A stretch of DNA of 64,000 bases. Source: Jacaranda mimosifolia (taxonomy: Eukaryota > Streptophyta > Magnoliopsida > Lamiales > Bignoniaceae). Below, piece by piece: positions 43,919 through 56,289 of this stretch. The notes beneath the pieces are model-generated. The model saw nothing but the letters and a program-made list of their open reading frames with translations, was not told the origin of the DNA and ran no database searches. The position numbers and the translations under genes were made by a program. The number at the start of each line of letters is the position of its first letter. The stretch's first letter is position 1. Where the stretch lies: positions 24,529,744 through 24,593,743 of the forward strand of contig CM032123.1 of assembly GCA_018894105.1 (NCBI GenBank), read 5' to 3'.

Positions 43919-45940
43919 TCATGATCTTAAAATATTCCAAGTCATAGAATCTTATGAGATAAAGCATCTAAAATTCGGATAGACTTGCAGTAACGATGTA
44001 TAAATTCAAGGAGTTAGACATTACGCCCTTTCATAAGCAATCTATGTTAAACATGGGTGCATGTTAGAGAACAAGTTCACTGAAGGCCTGTCCAGAGAAT
44101 CCACTAGATAGCTGGAGTGACAAGTCAATAGTGGCAAGTTCTCCAGCTTACGCTAGTGCATATAATTGGTCCTTAGACCTAACGATCTATGGTAATCTTG
44201 TGTTTAGGTCCTCGTACTTTGACTCTTCTTTGACCACTTAGTGGGTCATTTGGGTTGACATTGGGTATGAGCTACTTAGACATAGAGGTTTGTCAGATCC
44301 AAGATGGGATCTATCTCCTCATCGTTGAGAAGGGCAAGTGCATTTTCTATGTATTCTATTATGATCGATTCCAAGGAGCCCTTGCGCAAAGCATGCATTA
44401 TGATAATTTGGAAAAGAAGTTTTCTAAAGATAAGGTCATAAACCAGAATCGAACATTGGGATTAGAAACATAGTTATCGAGGCTATTAGGGAGCCACCAA
44501 ATATATTGCCCTAAACCTCTTCTGAGAGATAGGAGATGGAAGGACGGTATTTGCATGGTAAACGTAGAGCTAGAATGATTCACCAAGAGCATATTCATTT
44601 TGACCAATTAGTTAGGTTCCATGGGCTTGAGGCTAGACATTGACCATGGAGATTGGATACTCAATTAATAGAGATTAATTCAATGAGTTATTAGTTTAAG
44701 GGAGTTTGAGCTAATGCGAATATTTCAATTTTCAAGATATCACAATTTTTGTGATCCCATGTCCAATGAATGGGATAACCTAATGGCTTACACACAAAAG
44801 CCTAAATGAAGTTCTATTTGATAGAAGGAATTTTCTATGAATTAGAAAATTCGGTATGACCATTTTTGTGGAAAAAAATCGGTTGGCTAATTTTTTAGTC
44901 ATTTTAGCTTGATTGTTGTAATTGTTAAATTGATCAAAATAATTTAAGGAGTTAAATTAAACCAATTGAATTAAGGAGTTAATTTAATTATTGCCGTAAG
45001 ACAATTAATTAGTCAAGTTAATTTAGGAAGTTAAGTTGACATCTTCTAGCTTAAAGAGTTAAGTTAGTTGACTTAATGAGTTAAGTTAAGACCAATTAAT
45101 TAAATTAAAGATTTAATTTAATTAAAGTAAGGAATATTTTTTGGATGAAAATTCAAATGAAGGAGTTCATTTGAGGTGCATTTAGAATTAATTTGGATGA
45201 CATTTCATGAGATGAAATGAAAATTACAAATTAAATCCAAATGCAAGTGAAATTCACATTTCACATGCAAGTGGCTTACTTAGTTGGCACACCACTTCAT
45301 GGAGGGTGTGATGCCAACTTGCATCACACCTCCAACTCTATAAATAGAGAAGGTGGCCGGCCACTTGGAAATTACAATGCTAAGATTCCATTTTTCCCTC
45401 CAAAAGTGTGATCCACTCATGTATTGAAGTGTCACGTATTTCTCACGTTCTTCTCCATAATTTCGGCCTTATCTCTTCTTCTTCCTCTAGTGATCTAGCT
45501 TATTAGTGGAATATTGGAGCTTGCCTTGGGTGTGTGGATCATAACATTAGAGGGTTCATACTTGGGGAGCTTTGTTCTTGAAGATCTATTACGGTGCAGA
45601 TAGTTTGGAGGCCATTTTGGAGGCCTTGCCAATTTTTGTTTTTACTGAAAGTTTTACTGGATATCCTCAAACGTGTTGAGGTGTTTTTGTCCAAATTTCA
45701 TCTCAATCGGAGGTGATTTGCTTGGGCAATTGTTTCCGGATTTTTGATGCGCTAGGATTGACAGTTTTGAAGTGTTCACTATTTTCATCCATTTCTACCT
45801 TGGATTTAAGCGATCAAGGTATTTTTATGCAACCAAATCTATATTGATAGCATGATTAGATCCTTGGATGAACTATAGTCAACTTTTTATTTAGCTATTT
45901 TTGCTTTATAACTTGGATCCTTGTGTTACACTTTACTTCA
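43919..45940 (+). repeat. 3' LTR of copia element A, 5'-truncated
   Basis: It aligns with the LTR of element 1 from about base 215 of the LTR onward and with 38703-39565 at its end, finishing CTTTACTTCA. It includes the hairpin row (about 44930-45130) and a good TATA box, TATAAATAG, at 45339-45347. Confidence 0.88.
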
Positions 45941-45987
45941 ATAGTTATACTTGTCAATCTAATTAGCTTGCAGACACTAGTACAACA
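45941..45987 (-). repeat. 3' LTR stub of copia element B
   Basis: On the minus strand TGTTGTACTAGTGTCTGC follows the purine tract, matching the LTR start TGTTGGAATAGTG. The LTR stops after 47 bp at the end of element A. Confidence 0.85.
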
Positions 45988-46059
45988 ATATCCCACTTGC
46001 CTAAAGCCAATTTCCCATAGTCCTTGAGCCCATCTTCTCAAGACATCTTTCAAAATACC

Positions 46060-46560
46060 TTTTGTGTTAGGGGTTTAATCAGTAGATCTATTATATTCTT
46101 TTCCGAGGCAACTCTTTCAACTCGAATGTCACCTGTATCAATGATCTCTCTAATCAAGTGATATCGCCTCAAAATATGTTAGGATTGTTGATGAGATCTT
46201 GGCTCCTTTGCTTGCTCAATGGCTCCATTGTTGTCACAATAAACAACTATTGGCTCTTGCACGCTAGGCACTACATCTAACTCTTAGATGAAGTTTGTCA
46301 TCCAAACACACTCCTTTGCGATGTTCGACGCCGCAATATATTCTGCCTCAGTGGTATCAGTGTTGGTGTCTTGTTTGGAACTCTTCCAACTCACCACATT
46401 GCCATTGAGGCAAAATATAAATTCAGAAGTGGATTTGAGGTCATCTTCATCGGATTGGAAACTAAAATCTGAAAACCCTTCAAGTTTCAATTCTCTATTC
46501 TCATATACAAGAAACAAATCCTTAGTTCTTCTTAAGTACTTAAGGATTGTTTTCATGGCT
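46060..46560 (-). pseudogene. Copia RNase H, element B
   Basis: A minus-strand frame (46284-46556) reads KYLRRTKDLFLVY, then FSDFSFQSDEDDLKSTSE and SWKSSKQDTNTDTTEAEYIA, with the RNase H acidic residues in the SD and EAEY motifs. It continues in other frames with CDNN, HILRRYHLIREIID and the LTQKVF terminus up to the purine tract. It removes RNA from the RNA-DNA hybrid during element replication. Stops and a lost frame near 46160-46280 disable it. Confidence 0.85.
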
Positions 46561-47600
46561 TTCTATTGACTCTCACGGGAATTAGATTGATAGCGGTTCA
46601 TAACACTTAGAGCGTGAGCTACGTCTGGTCTTATACATTGAACAATATACATTATGCTTCCAATAGTAGATGCACAAGGTATATGGGACACTCTCCTTAT
46701 CTCCTCCTAAATCTTATGGGCTAAAGACTTGGAGAGATGAATGCCATGTCCCATTGAGAGGTATCCTCTCTTGGATTCCTTCATACTAAACCTTTTTAGT
46801 ATCTTATCAATGTACATTAATTGGGAGAGCCCTAACATCCGTTTTGATCTACATTTATAGATCCGTTTTCCTAATATGAAGAATGTTTCTCCCAAATCAT
46901 TCATGAAAAATTATGAAGAGAACCATGTTTTAGTACACTCTAATGTCTCTTTCTCATTCCAAACAAGAAGGATGTCATCTACATAAAGCATAATAAACTA
47001 TATCGAACTCACACTAGCATTTTTATACACACATAGTTCATACATATTTTTAACAAAGCCAAATGATTTGACTTTCTTATCAAAACGTACGTTCCAACTT
47101 TAGGATGCTATAAATGGACTTTTGGAGTTTGCAAACCTTTTGCTCGCTTCATTTGGGTGTAAAACCTTGTGGTTGCTCCATATAGATTTCCTTATCAATG
47201 TTTCCATTGCGAAAGATGGTTTTTCACATCTATTTGCCACATTTCATAGTTGTGGTAAGCAGCTATGGCAAGCATAATCCTTATGGACTTAGGTATAGCG
47301 ACTGGTGAAAAGGTTTTCTCAAAATCAATAACGAGTCATTGAGTATAACCCTTTGCCACTAGTCGAGCCTTATAGGTTGTTACCTCCCCATCAACTCCTA
47401 GCTTACGCTAATAGATCCACTTGTAACCAACAGGTACTATACCCTCTGGTAGATCTACCAAAGTCCATACTTTGTTAGAGTACATGGAGTCCATAAATTT
47501 CATGGCCTCAAGCCAATAACCCAAATCTATGTTCGACATAGCTTTCTCATAGGTCCTTAGATCACTATCTATTTGCCCCATCTCTTTAAGGAATCAAAAC
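46561..47600 (-). pseudogene. Copia reverse transcriptase, element B
   Basis: The minus-strand reading includes, from N to C, the VWTLVDLPEG-like and LVAKGY text near 47360-47480, the catalytic LYVDDILL motif near 46970-46995, and NDLGETFFILGKRIY at 46860-46905 with MYIDKILKRFSMKESKRGY after it. The conserved MDVKTAFLNG block is not seen, so the middle of RT is decayed or deleted. Stops and shifts are frequent. Confidence 0.82.
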
Positions 47601-48560
47601 TTTAGGTTGCTTCTTGATTCAGTCCGACCTTTTAGGAAAATATGTATTAGGCTCATTATGCTCTCATTTCTATCGCTTGTGGGATAGTATGATCATCTTG
47701 AATTTCATCAAGTTTAACAACAACCTCATTTCTATCTAATAAAAATTCCTTCTCCAAAAAAGTGGCATTCCTTGAAACAAACACCTTTTATTCCGAGGGA
47801 TTATAGACATAGTAACCTAAAGACTCTTTTGGGTATGCCACAAACTTGCACAAAGTGGATCTTGCATCCAACTTATCTCCCACTAGTCTTTCGCTCCACC
47901 TTTGAGAGTACTACATTTAGTAGTCTCGCCACCATCTCAAAGGTGTATCCTCAAAAGGAGATAGGGACATCGATGAAGCTCATCATGAGTCATACCATGT
48001 CTAACAAATTACGATTTCTCTGTTTAGCTACTCCATTATGTTAGGATGTGCTAGGTGGAGTCCTTTGTTAGAGAATCCCATTCTCTTTTAGATAACCTAA
48101 AACTTGGTACTTAATTATTCACCTCCTTAATCCGATTGAAGAGTTTCAATACTAAGTCCCAATTGTTTTTCTACTTCATTCCTATACTTTTGAACTTTTC
48201 GAAAGCTTCGGACTTGTACTTCATAAGATACACATGTCCGAACTGAGTAAAATCATCAGTACTGAAGGTAATCAAGTAAGAATAGTCTCCTCTTGCACTA
48301 ATTCTTAGTGGCCCACATACATCCATATGGATCAAATCCAATGGACTTGTGGATTGCTTCGTTTGTCCTACAAAAGAAAGGAGCCTTAGTCATTTTTCCT
48401 TTTAAACAATATTCACAAATAGGTAGACCCTCTAATCCACTAACATTTAGTAATTTGAGGGCTAATAATTTGTTCATCCTATTTTTGAAAATATGTTCAA
48501 GTCTTGCATACTAAATGTATGCATTTTCTTGGTAATCTAATTTTCTTTTATTACTTTGTT
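47601..48560 (-). pseudogene. Copia integrase, element B
   Basis: On the minus strand are a CKFVAYPKESLGYYVYNPSE-like segment near 47790-47850, the RNRNLLDMV-like text near 48000 and the catalytic-core start FTFSTDDFTQFGHVYLMKYK-like text near 48225-48270. Downstream on that strand is the link to RT. Frames change several times, so no complete protein is encoded. Identification follows from colinearity with element A. Confidence 0.75.
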
Positions 48561-49760
48561 GAATGCACTTAAGTGATGGTTGAGAATCCAAAATGTACAA
48601 TCATTTACTAAATGTAACAATGGCAATCAAAGAACCATTCTTCATTACTTCTAGTTTCCCATTTGAGATAGAAAAATCAAATCCTTCATTGTCTAAAACA
48701 GGAATTGAAATAATATTCTTCATAAGATTATATACATAGTAACATGGATCTAATATAATAAAGGAATTACCTAAGTCCAACTTGATAATGCTTTCAACCT
48801 TGGCCGTAACCTTTGCACCATTGTCGAGGCGTAGGATCATATCCTCATCACTTAGGTTTCTTCTTCTTTCCATCCCCTATAACGAATTACAAAAGTGAGA
48901 ATCACACGTGGTATCAAATACCCATGAGGAAGAATTGGTAGTTAAGTGCACTTCAATAAAGTACATACCCTTCCCAATAGTTGCAAGATACTCCTTAAAT
49001 TTTTGCTTCTTTTTTTCTTCTTATATCCTCCAGACGTCTTTAATGGATCTTTTCCCTTTAAAGAAAAACTCTTATTCTTCTCACCTCCTTTATTCTTTTC
49101 CCTAAGGTCTTTAGACTTGGAGGAGGAAGTAAGCATTAAAGACTTGTCCTTTTTCATAATCGCCTCCGTAGTTGCCAACATGTTGACCAATTTGTTGATT
49201 CTGACTTCTTATTTTGACATGTTAGAGTTCATCACGATTTGGTCCAATGAACTTAGCAAGGATTGTAGGATCAAATCCACATAGAGGTCATTGTCAATTA
49301 CTACTTCCAAAGTAGCAAGCTTTTCAATCGGCCCAATCATCTTAAGACAATGATCATGGACACTTGACCCTTCAATCATCCTAGTCCTAAAGAGTTCCTT
49401 TGAAAGCATGTACCTCTTATGCCTCATTTGTACACCATACAACTCTTGTAGGTGCAAATATATCTTGGTTGCACTTTTCATGTGCTCATGAGATTTTTAG
49501 AGCTCATTGGACATAGAGGCCATCATGAGGCAACGGGTTTGGAGGTCATCCTCTACCCATTTTGTGAATGTTTCATAAGCCTCTTGATCAGCATCCCCTC
49601 CTATGGTATCCGGCTTTGAGATAAGATATATGTTCATTTTTTGGAGTCAAGAACAAATTTGAGGTTACGAAGCCTATCGCAGTAGTTTGACCCAATTAGT
49701 TTATTGGTTTCCAATATGACGCTTAGTGGATTTTTATCCATGTTGAAGATTTCGCAAATC
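48561..49760 (-). pseudogene. Copia gag and protease, element B, zinc knuckle deleted
   Basis: Gag starts on the minus strand at the ATG at 49741 (MDKNPLSVILETNKLIGSN). The core 49209-49481 holds LHLQELYGVQMRHKRYMLSK and SSVHDHCLKMIGPIEKLATL, and 48942-49190 continues with VNMLATTEAIMKKDKSLML and a basic tract. Where element A has the CCHC knuckle, this copy passes from KKKKRSKN directly to the sequence after the knuckle (about 48998-49003), so the nucleic-acid-binding motif was removed. The protease-to-pre-integrase text (48601-48873) includes LRLDNGAKVTAKVESIIKLD. Several stops break the chain. Confidence 0.82.
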
Positions 49761-51589
49761 TACAAAGGCAAAAAAGAGAATATAACCATTTGATTGAATT
49801 GGACATTTGAAAACATGATAATGGACTTTCAAGCATGTTTTTCTCCCACTATTTTATCAAGTTTCTTACTAAAGGTATCATTTATGGACCCACAACTCGT
49901 GAGACATCCACTCGTGGTCCTAAAGTAGGCAACTATTGCCAATTGCATCTCTATAAAACCCTTTATGTGTTTCGCCTCACTTTCGTATAGACCTATGACT
50001 CATGCAACATCTATACTATTCGGACTTAACAATCATTCTTTAATTATAAACTCAACCATGATCGTTCCACCACTCGTGAGATAATGTCATGGTGAATTTT
50101 AAATTAAAGTGCATCTTATGCCTAGGTAGTGATCATAGCTTTCCTTTAATGTGTCCCACGACTCGTGAGCAGACATAAAATTAAGGTAGCATCTCATGTC
50201 ACTTGCCCATTGGTAGAGGCTTGGATATTTAAACCCAATTTAATTTTATCCAATATGACTTAATATTTTGATAAACTTATGACTCCTCTAAATTCAGGAA
50301 ATTTCTTGCATGGAGGACCTTATCAATTTTTATCTTTGCTTATTTAGGTTCTCTATTTTAAACATGCATCTCATGCATTAATAAAATTAAAAAAACATAA
50401 ATAAGTAAATACACCTAGCATGCTTTTAAGGTGGGATAACCATAAGCCTTAACCAAGTAGTGCACTTAGAGCCATAGGTGCACTACTTGCATGAATATAT
50501 CTCATACATTCATGGGTCTTCAAGCTTCATTTGCCTCCTTGCAACAATTTACAAGAGTGAAAAAAAACCTCACCCCTAGAGTTTTACTCTCATAACAATT
50601 ACAAGGTAGAAATTCAAGAGGCATGCAAGCCCCATTTAATACAACCCATTCAATCAACATTGAACTTTAATAAAATCAAATTAAATGCTCATGTTCATCC
50701 ACATTCATCCATCATCCATTCAACAATTAAATGAACAATAGCTATATTCGATCAAATCATTAAATGTTTATCACATAAGCAATTAACTAAGGTCTTATGC
50801 ATCACATTTTTGCACAAACTTGAAGATTAACTTTAATTTGACTTTAAAAACAAGCAAAAAATGTCCAACATTTCTTTAAGCACTTACACAACATTTATGC
50901 ATCAAAAATTGTATGAAATAAAGAAGTTAAGAACACAAAAATGCACAAAGCAAAACCTCAAAGCAACCTTAAGGCAACCTGGCCAGCTATTGCGTGGGAT
51001 GCCTGCCCGACCATGTGGCTGGCGCACGCACATCGCACCCACTACTGGCTAGGCGTTGGCAACCTGGGCAACAGCCATGCCTTTCGCCGCCTAGGGGTCT
51101 TGCCAAGGCCATTTCATGCTCTTTTGTGTACCAAAACTCATGGGCACCTCCATAACTCAATTTCATATAATTTATGAATAATTCTAGATTATAAACACCT
51201 TTAAAATTGAAAATTAAAGTGCTCAAAGTACTTTAAAAATTAAATCTAAAGAAGAATCATTATTCTTCAAAAATCTCCAACAAATTCCATTCCAATTGGA
51301 TGCAAAAATAGCCAAAACAACTTAAAGCTATAATCAACATGCTATATCAACATATAACATCATCCAATGCTAAATCAACATTTAAAATCATAACATTTGA
51401 ATTTAAACTCATGCCAACACAAGGATTAACAATTAAACACATATTAACATATTTCAATTCAATACATCAAAGACCATATGCATTATCTCCAAACTCTCAA
51501 ATTCATCAATTGAATCAAGGATTTGGAGATTTAGAATCAATCCATCACATGAATTAATTCAATAAAATCCTAGTTTAGACATGAAGATG
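49761..51589 (-). other. Leader of copia element B
   Basis: The untranslated leader carries the same palindromic repeats as element A, as complements of GTCTCACGAGTCGTG near 49893, 49990, 50070 and 50157. It also has a GC-rich island at about 50970-51120, at the place where element 1 has an unrelated GC-rich island. No gene is seen. Confidence 0.75.
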
Positions 51590-51601
51590 GCTCCGATACC
51601 A
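51590..51601 (-). other. Primer binding site of copia element B
   Basis: GCTCCGATACCA is the complement of TGGTATCGGAGC, one base from the initiator tRNA-Met site. It lies two bases from the LTR end at 51604. Confidence 0.88.
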
Positions 51602-51603
51602 CT

Positions 51604-53766
51604 TGAAGAGAAAAGATGTGCTAGGATCCATAATTAAAACCAAAAATAAGGCCAAATCAACTACCAATCTCCAATCCAAGGATTAATCATCATGTCATAA
51701 ACAAGGATTTGGAAGTAAGAAGATTGCCTTTGAAGAAAGACAAGGTAATAAAGTAGATCTTCCTCTTGGACTCTTCCAAAGTAAGATTAATACTCTCTGC
51801 TTCAAAGATCTACTTCAACACACCGAAAGCACCTTGTGCTAGAAACTTTTGCTCACCAAAACAGCCTTAAAATGGGCAAAAATGAGGAGTAAAAATCAGC
51901 TCCAAAATGGGTTGAAACTCCCCAAAAATTGGCCACCAACAATGGATCAATCTTCAATTCTTAGCCCCTCAAGTGTGAAGCCTCTAATGGTGATCCACAC
52001 ACCTAGAATAACTCTCAATTCCTCACAATCTAAGATGGAATAGAATGGAGGAAAAAGATGATAAGAGAGAGAGATAAGAGAGAAGAGAGAGAATCTAGGC
52101 AAACGGTTACTCAACACATGAGTTATGCTACATTTTGAAGGGAAAATGGAAGCATGGAATGAGCTATCTTGCCTGACCACTTTAGGGGGTATTTATGGTG
52201 TGATTGGAATTTGGAAGCTTTTGGAAGTTTCCTTCGCACCATGCCCATATGTGCCACCTTGCTAGATTCAATTCTAGCTTGAATTGAATTTTAATTTTAT
52301 AAATTAAAAATGCTAACTCAAGAAATTCAAATGGACTCCTCCATTTTATTTTTCCTCCAAAACTTATTCCCTAGCTTTAAATTAACTCCTTATGTTAATT
52401 AGCTTAACTTAACTCCTTAAGTTAATTAAATCAACTGACTTTTTAAGTTGACCTTGACTGATTAAATTGTCACATGACACTAATTAAATTAACTCCTTAA
52501 TTTAATTGGCCTAATTTAACTATTTAAATTATTTTGATTAATTTAGCACTTAAATTAATCAAGCCAAAGTGACCAATTAATAATTAGCCAATTTGTTCTC
52601 TCTTTCTTAGGCAAAAACCGTCCAGTTGCATTTTTCTAACTCCTTAGAAAATTCTCCTATCAAATAAGAGTATTTTTATGCTTTCGTATATGACCCATTA
52701 GGTTCACTAATTCATTAGACATGGGCTCACAACTCTCTGTGATATTTTGAATATTAGAAATATTCAACTTTGTTTAAATTCATTTAAATTAATAACTCTA
52801 TCAATTAATCTCAATTAATTGAAGAATAACCAATCTCCATAGTTGATGTCTAGCAACAAGCCCATGGAGCTCAATGATTTGGATGAATGAATTATTTTGA
52901 GGTGAACCATTACTACTTACATTTGTTGTGCAAATACGGTTCTTTCATTTTCTATCTCCCAAAAGAGGCATAGGACAAGATATTTTTCAGCTCCCTAAAA
53001 CCTCAATAACTATGTATCATTTCTTGATGTTCGATTCTTCATTATGACCTCAACTTTGAAAAGCTCTTTTTCCAAATTGTCTTGTCATCTTACACAAGGA
53101 TTTCTTGTAATCGATCATCTTAGAACACATAGAAGATCAACATGTTATTCACTAACGAGCAAAATGAATCTCATCATGGAACTCACCAACCTCCATACTT
53201 AGGTAGCTTGTGCCCAATCTAAGCCCCGAGCAACCCACTACGTGGTCGAAGCAAAATTAGAGTTCAGGGACCTAAATACAAGGTTACTATGAAACCTTAA
53301 GTCAAAGGATTAATTATATGCACTATCGTAAGCTAGAGAACTTGCCACTACTGACGTGCCACTACGGCTACCTCGTGGATTTTCTAAGCGGGCCTTCGGT
53401 GACTTATTCTCTAATAAGCATCCATGTCTAACATGGATTACCCATGAAATGAGATAATATCCAACTCCCTAGAATTTGCATTGTTAGTGCAAGTCTATCC
53501 AAATCTTAGATGCCATGTCTCATAAGATTCTATAACTTAGAATATTTAAAATCATGACCATAGAGACTTGTTTTATGATCACCATCATATGCGTGACCAA
53601 GCCCCATAATCATGCATGATTTAAGGGCTTCAACCAAATGCATGTCAAGAAATCATAAATACATAACATGAAGGTGGCCATTTTATAGAATATTATTCAA
53701 CCAAGACTGTTACATGGAGTACTTATCCATGCCAATCTAATTAGCTTGCGGGGCACTATTCCAACA
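51604..53766 (-). repeat. 5' LTR of copia element B (2163 bp)
   Basis: On the minus strand it runs from TGTTGGAATAGTGCC to CTCTTCA. The hairpin row is at about 52380-52560 with CTCC loops on the plus strand. The flank is ACATT (53767-53771); the partner duplication was lost with the other LTR. Confidence 0.9.
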
Positions 53767-53829
53767 ACATTATCTTAGCGTCGTGTCTGGGAACTCTGAA
53801 TGAATAAAAATACTAACAACACAAACGAA

Positions 53830-55180
53830 ATTCAAAGTTCAAGACTCTAGTAATTAGGTGGTCCAAGATTGAAGAACATAGTAAACCACCAACTTGAAGC
53901 ACAATCGCGTCCGGTGCTTGAACCCACTCTGAAAGTGCAACTGATAATGGAGAACATGTCCACACAGCAAGCACCATCTTCTGAAGAACTAGTTCTACAG
54001 ATGACCCAGGAGACATTGAAGACCTTGCTAGAGAACACTACTGTTCAAGTTGTGCCAAAATAGTCGCCCAATATGCTTAGGAACTTCACCCTTAGGAACA
54101 AACGCAATCCTCTAATCAGAGCTAGAAGGCTTCGTCATCCCTAGAGAGAGCAGAGTAGAGAACCAACTTAGAGTGACACATTGTTGCTCCCTATTTACCT
54201 CCACAAGTGGGCATACACTCATCCCTCTAAACAGACTCCTCTCGACAACCACCCACTACTATTAGAGTCTAAGCTTATTTACCAGTGCCACAATCCTCAG
54301 AAGGAGTAGGAGCTAGTATATTCCTTAACTATCACTCTCCCAAGACACAGTCTCTTGTGCCCAACTATCAGGCAGAGAGACTTCCCCATGCAACAAAGAT
54401 AGCTAACATGCCCAATTTTGATGTCATTATGGACTCACGCTCACCAAGTGTGCCTGATATAGTTCAACTAAATCTGGTTGGATCCATCACAGGCTAGCAA
54501 CAGATAGTAGAACACTTTCTCCACAACTTTTTCACCAACCTCAGGTACCGAAGATGGTGGTGTACCTATTCACTATCAAGCAGAATGATAGAGAGTCCCT
54601 AAGAGACTATATCAACCATTTTATCCAAGCGGTACATGATATCCCTCACATCAACTAAGAGGTCCTGCTAGCACCACTTATTAGAACTTGAAGCACTAGA
54701 AGTTTAAAGAATACATAGTCAAAAAAAACCCCGCTACTCTGGTGGAGCTCCTCATGCGCATAGAGAAATACATCAGGATGAAGGAAGCTATGACTTCTCA
54801 AGATATAGGCAAACACAAAGCTCATTGAAGGAAGCACCAACAATACCAAAATATACCATAGGCGTAGTCCTCTCCTGGCTTTTGCCGCTTACACTTTACT
54901 TGCAGCTCCTAAAATGAAGATCTTGGTTGTGGCGTTGCAATAGAGCCTCATCTAACACCCTTCTAAAAAAATGATGGATGACCTTAAAATGTCAAAATCT
55001 AACAAGTGGTGTTGTTTCCACCGCAACTGCGGATAAACTATCGAAGAGTGCAAACACCTGAAAGATAAGATTGAGAGGCTGATCCAGAGAGGACATGTCA
55101 AGGAATATGTAGTGCAGAGGCAAAGCAATCCAAAGAAAGGATCTAAAAGTCGAAAGAAAGGAGGATCATCAGCGGCAACT
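53830..55180 (+). pseudogene. Gypsy gag remnant
   Basis: The N-terminal part (53869-54060) is open but variable. The conserved Ty3/gypsy gag core lies at about 54550-54790: YLFTIKQNDRESLRDYINHF, then a NPATLVELLMRIEKYIRM-like segment. The C-terminal part has a CFHRN...EECKHLKDKIERLIQRGH block (about 55010-55100), the Cys/His region and helix typical of Tat gags, and a basic KKGSKSRKKGG tail. Gag makes the particle. More than ten stops and shifts break it. Confidence 0.75.
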
Positions 55181-55960
55181 TAACAATTGTTCAGAGCCTA
55201 AAGAATACATCATCAATACAACTTGAAGAATCTACTTACAATTAGTCCCATCTTAGTGATTTTAAGAAGACTAGCGAGAGTGGACTCTACAAGCATAAGG
55301 AAGGCATTGTGCAAGCAGAAAGGTAGGCGCAGGTTTATTCCCTTGATTCGATATTGGGTTTTTATGAAGTGCACCCCCCTAATGCCCAGCACTACCTTCA
55401 AAGAAGAGGACCTGAAGCCTAGACAAAGAGAACATAATGATGCATTATGATCTCTGCATCACTTGCCAACTTTTGAGTGATGAAGATAATGGTGTATAAT
55501 TATAGTTCAACTGACATCCTTTTTTACAACACATTGCTCTAGCTTGGAGTAGACAATGCCCAGCTATAGAAGATCAACATGTCTTTAGTGGAGTTTACTG
55601 GTAAAGCCATAAAAGTACTAAGAGAAATTCCTCTACTTCTCTCTTTGGGCTCTCAACCTGGCGAGTCACCAAAATATTGTGATTTCTAGTGGTCAAGAAC
55701 ACTTCAACTTATAGCATTATTTTGAGGGACCGATTAGAACTTGTCCGAGTAGTGATGTCAATATACTACATGAAGTTGAAGTTATCCACATTGAATGGAA
55801 CATGTGAAGCTACTAGCAAACAATGTGCTACAAGAGAATGTTATGCCAGCAAATTGAGGAGCATCAAGACTTCTACCCCCTAGATTGATCAAGCAAAGAA
55901 GTTGCCAGAAAAAGAACAAGGGTAAAGATGGGCTCCATGATGCTAACATCATGATGATAC
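55181..55960 (+). pseudogene. Gypsy aspartic protease remnant
   Basis: A TFKEEDLKPRQREHNDAL block (55395-55445) precedes the protease in Tat-lineage elements. The active-site region near 55490-55560 is too decayed to read. Near 55700-55860 the text YSIILRDRLELVRVVMSIYY and TRECYASKLR matches the block that ends the protease (ILGRP...LNA..AV.S..H..MKFPT...RECY). Frames shift several times. RT does not follow. Confidence 0.65.
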
Positions 55961-56289
55961 TTATGGCATGAGTCACACCTCTGCATGGTTGAACATGCCA
56001 CCATCGACGCCTTTTATTTTCTTATGTCCCTTAATCGAATTTGGGATTAGCATTTAGGTTTTCCTTGAAGTTGTGAAGTACTGCTTTTCTCAATTAAATA
56101 TTATTTCCCTTGCAGTTGAATAAAGCCAATCTACATAGGGGTAACGTTTTTTGTTATATCTCTGATGATTTGAATGAATCTTTCTTTATTTTCACTCTTA
56201 TCTTGAGTTATGAATTATCTAAAACAACGTCTTGCATAATGAAGCTCTTCGGAGCACATTTAATCTCTTTTAGCCTAAATGCGCTACAA

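Larger units (their letters stand above)
38703..45940 (+). mobile_element. Copia element A, 5' LTR truncated by the CACTA junction
   Basis: The element has a partial 5' LTR (38703-39565), tRNA-Met primer site, long leader with palindromes, gag (41416-42215), protease/GAG-pre-integrase/integrase (42216-43535), the start of RT (43640-43918) and a 5'-truncated 3' LTR (43919-45940). RT beyond the first 70 or so residues and all RNase H were deleted where the RT runs into LTR sequence near 43919. It is the most gene-rich copia copy here. It appears to have inserted into the 3' LTR of element B. Confidence 0.88.
45941..53766 (-). mobile_element. Copia element B, minus strand, 3' LTR almost lost
   Basis: Read on the minus strand: 5' LTR (51604-53766), primer site (51590-51601), leader, gag, protease, integrase, RT, RNase H, purine tract and only 47 bp of 3' LTR (45941-45987), where element A begins. 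Gene order is the copia order (integrase before RT). Frames are broken throughout. The gag lacks its zinc knuckle. Confidence 0.88.

Noticed and set aside
46288..49284. Plus-strand open frames opposite copia element B
   Set aside because: They are shadows of the minus-strand gag-pol, which matches copia proteins in order.
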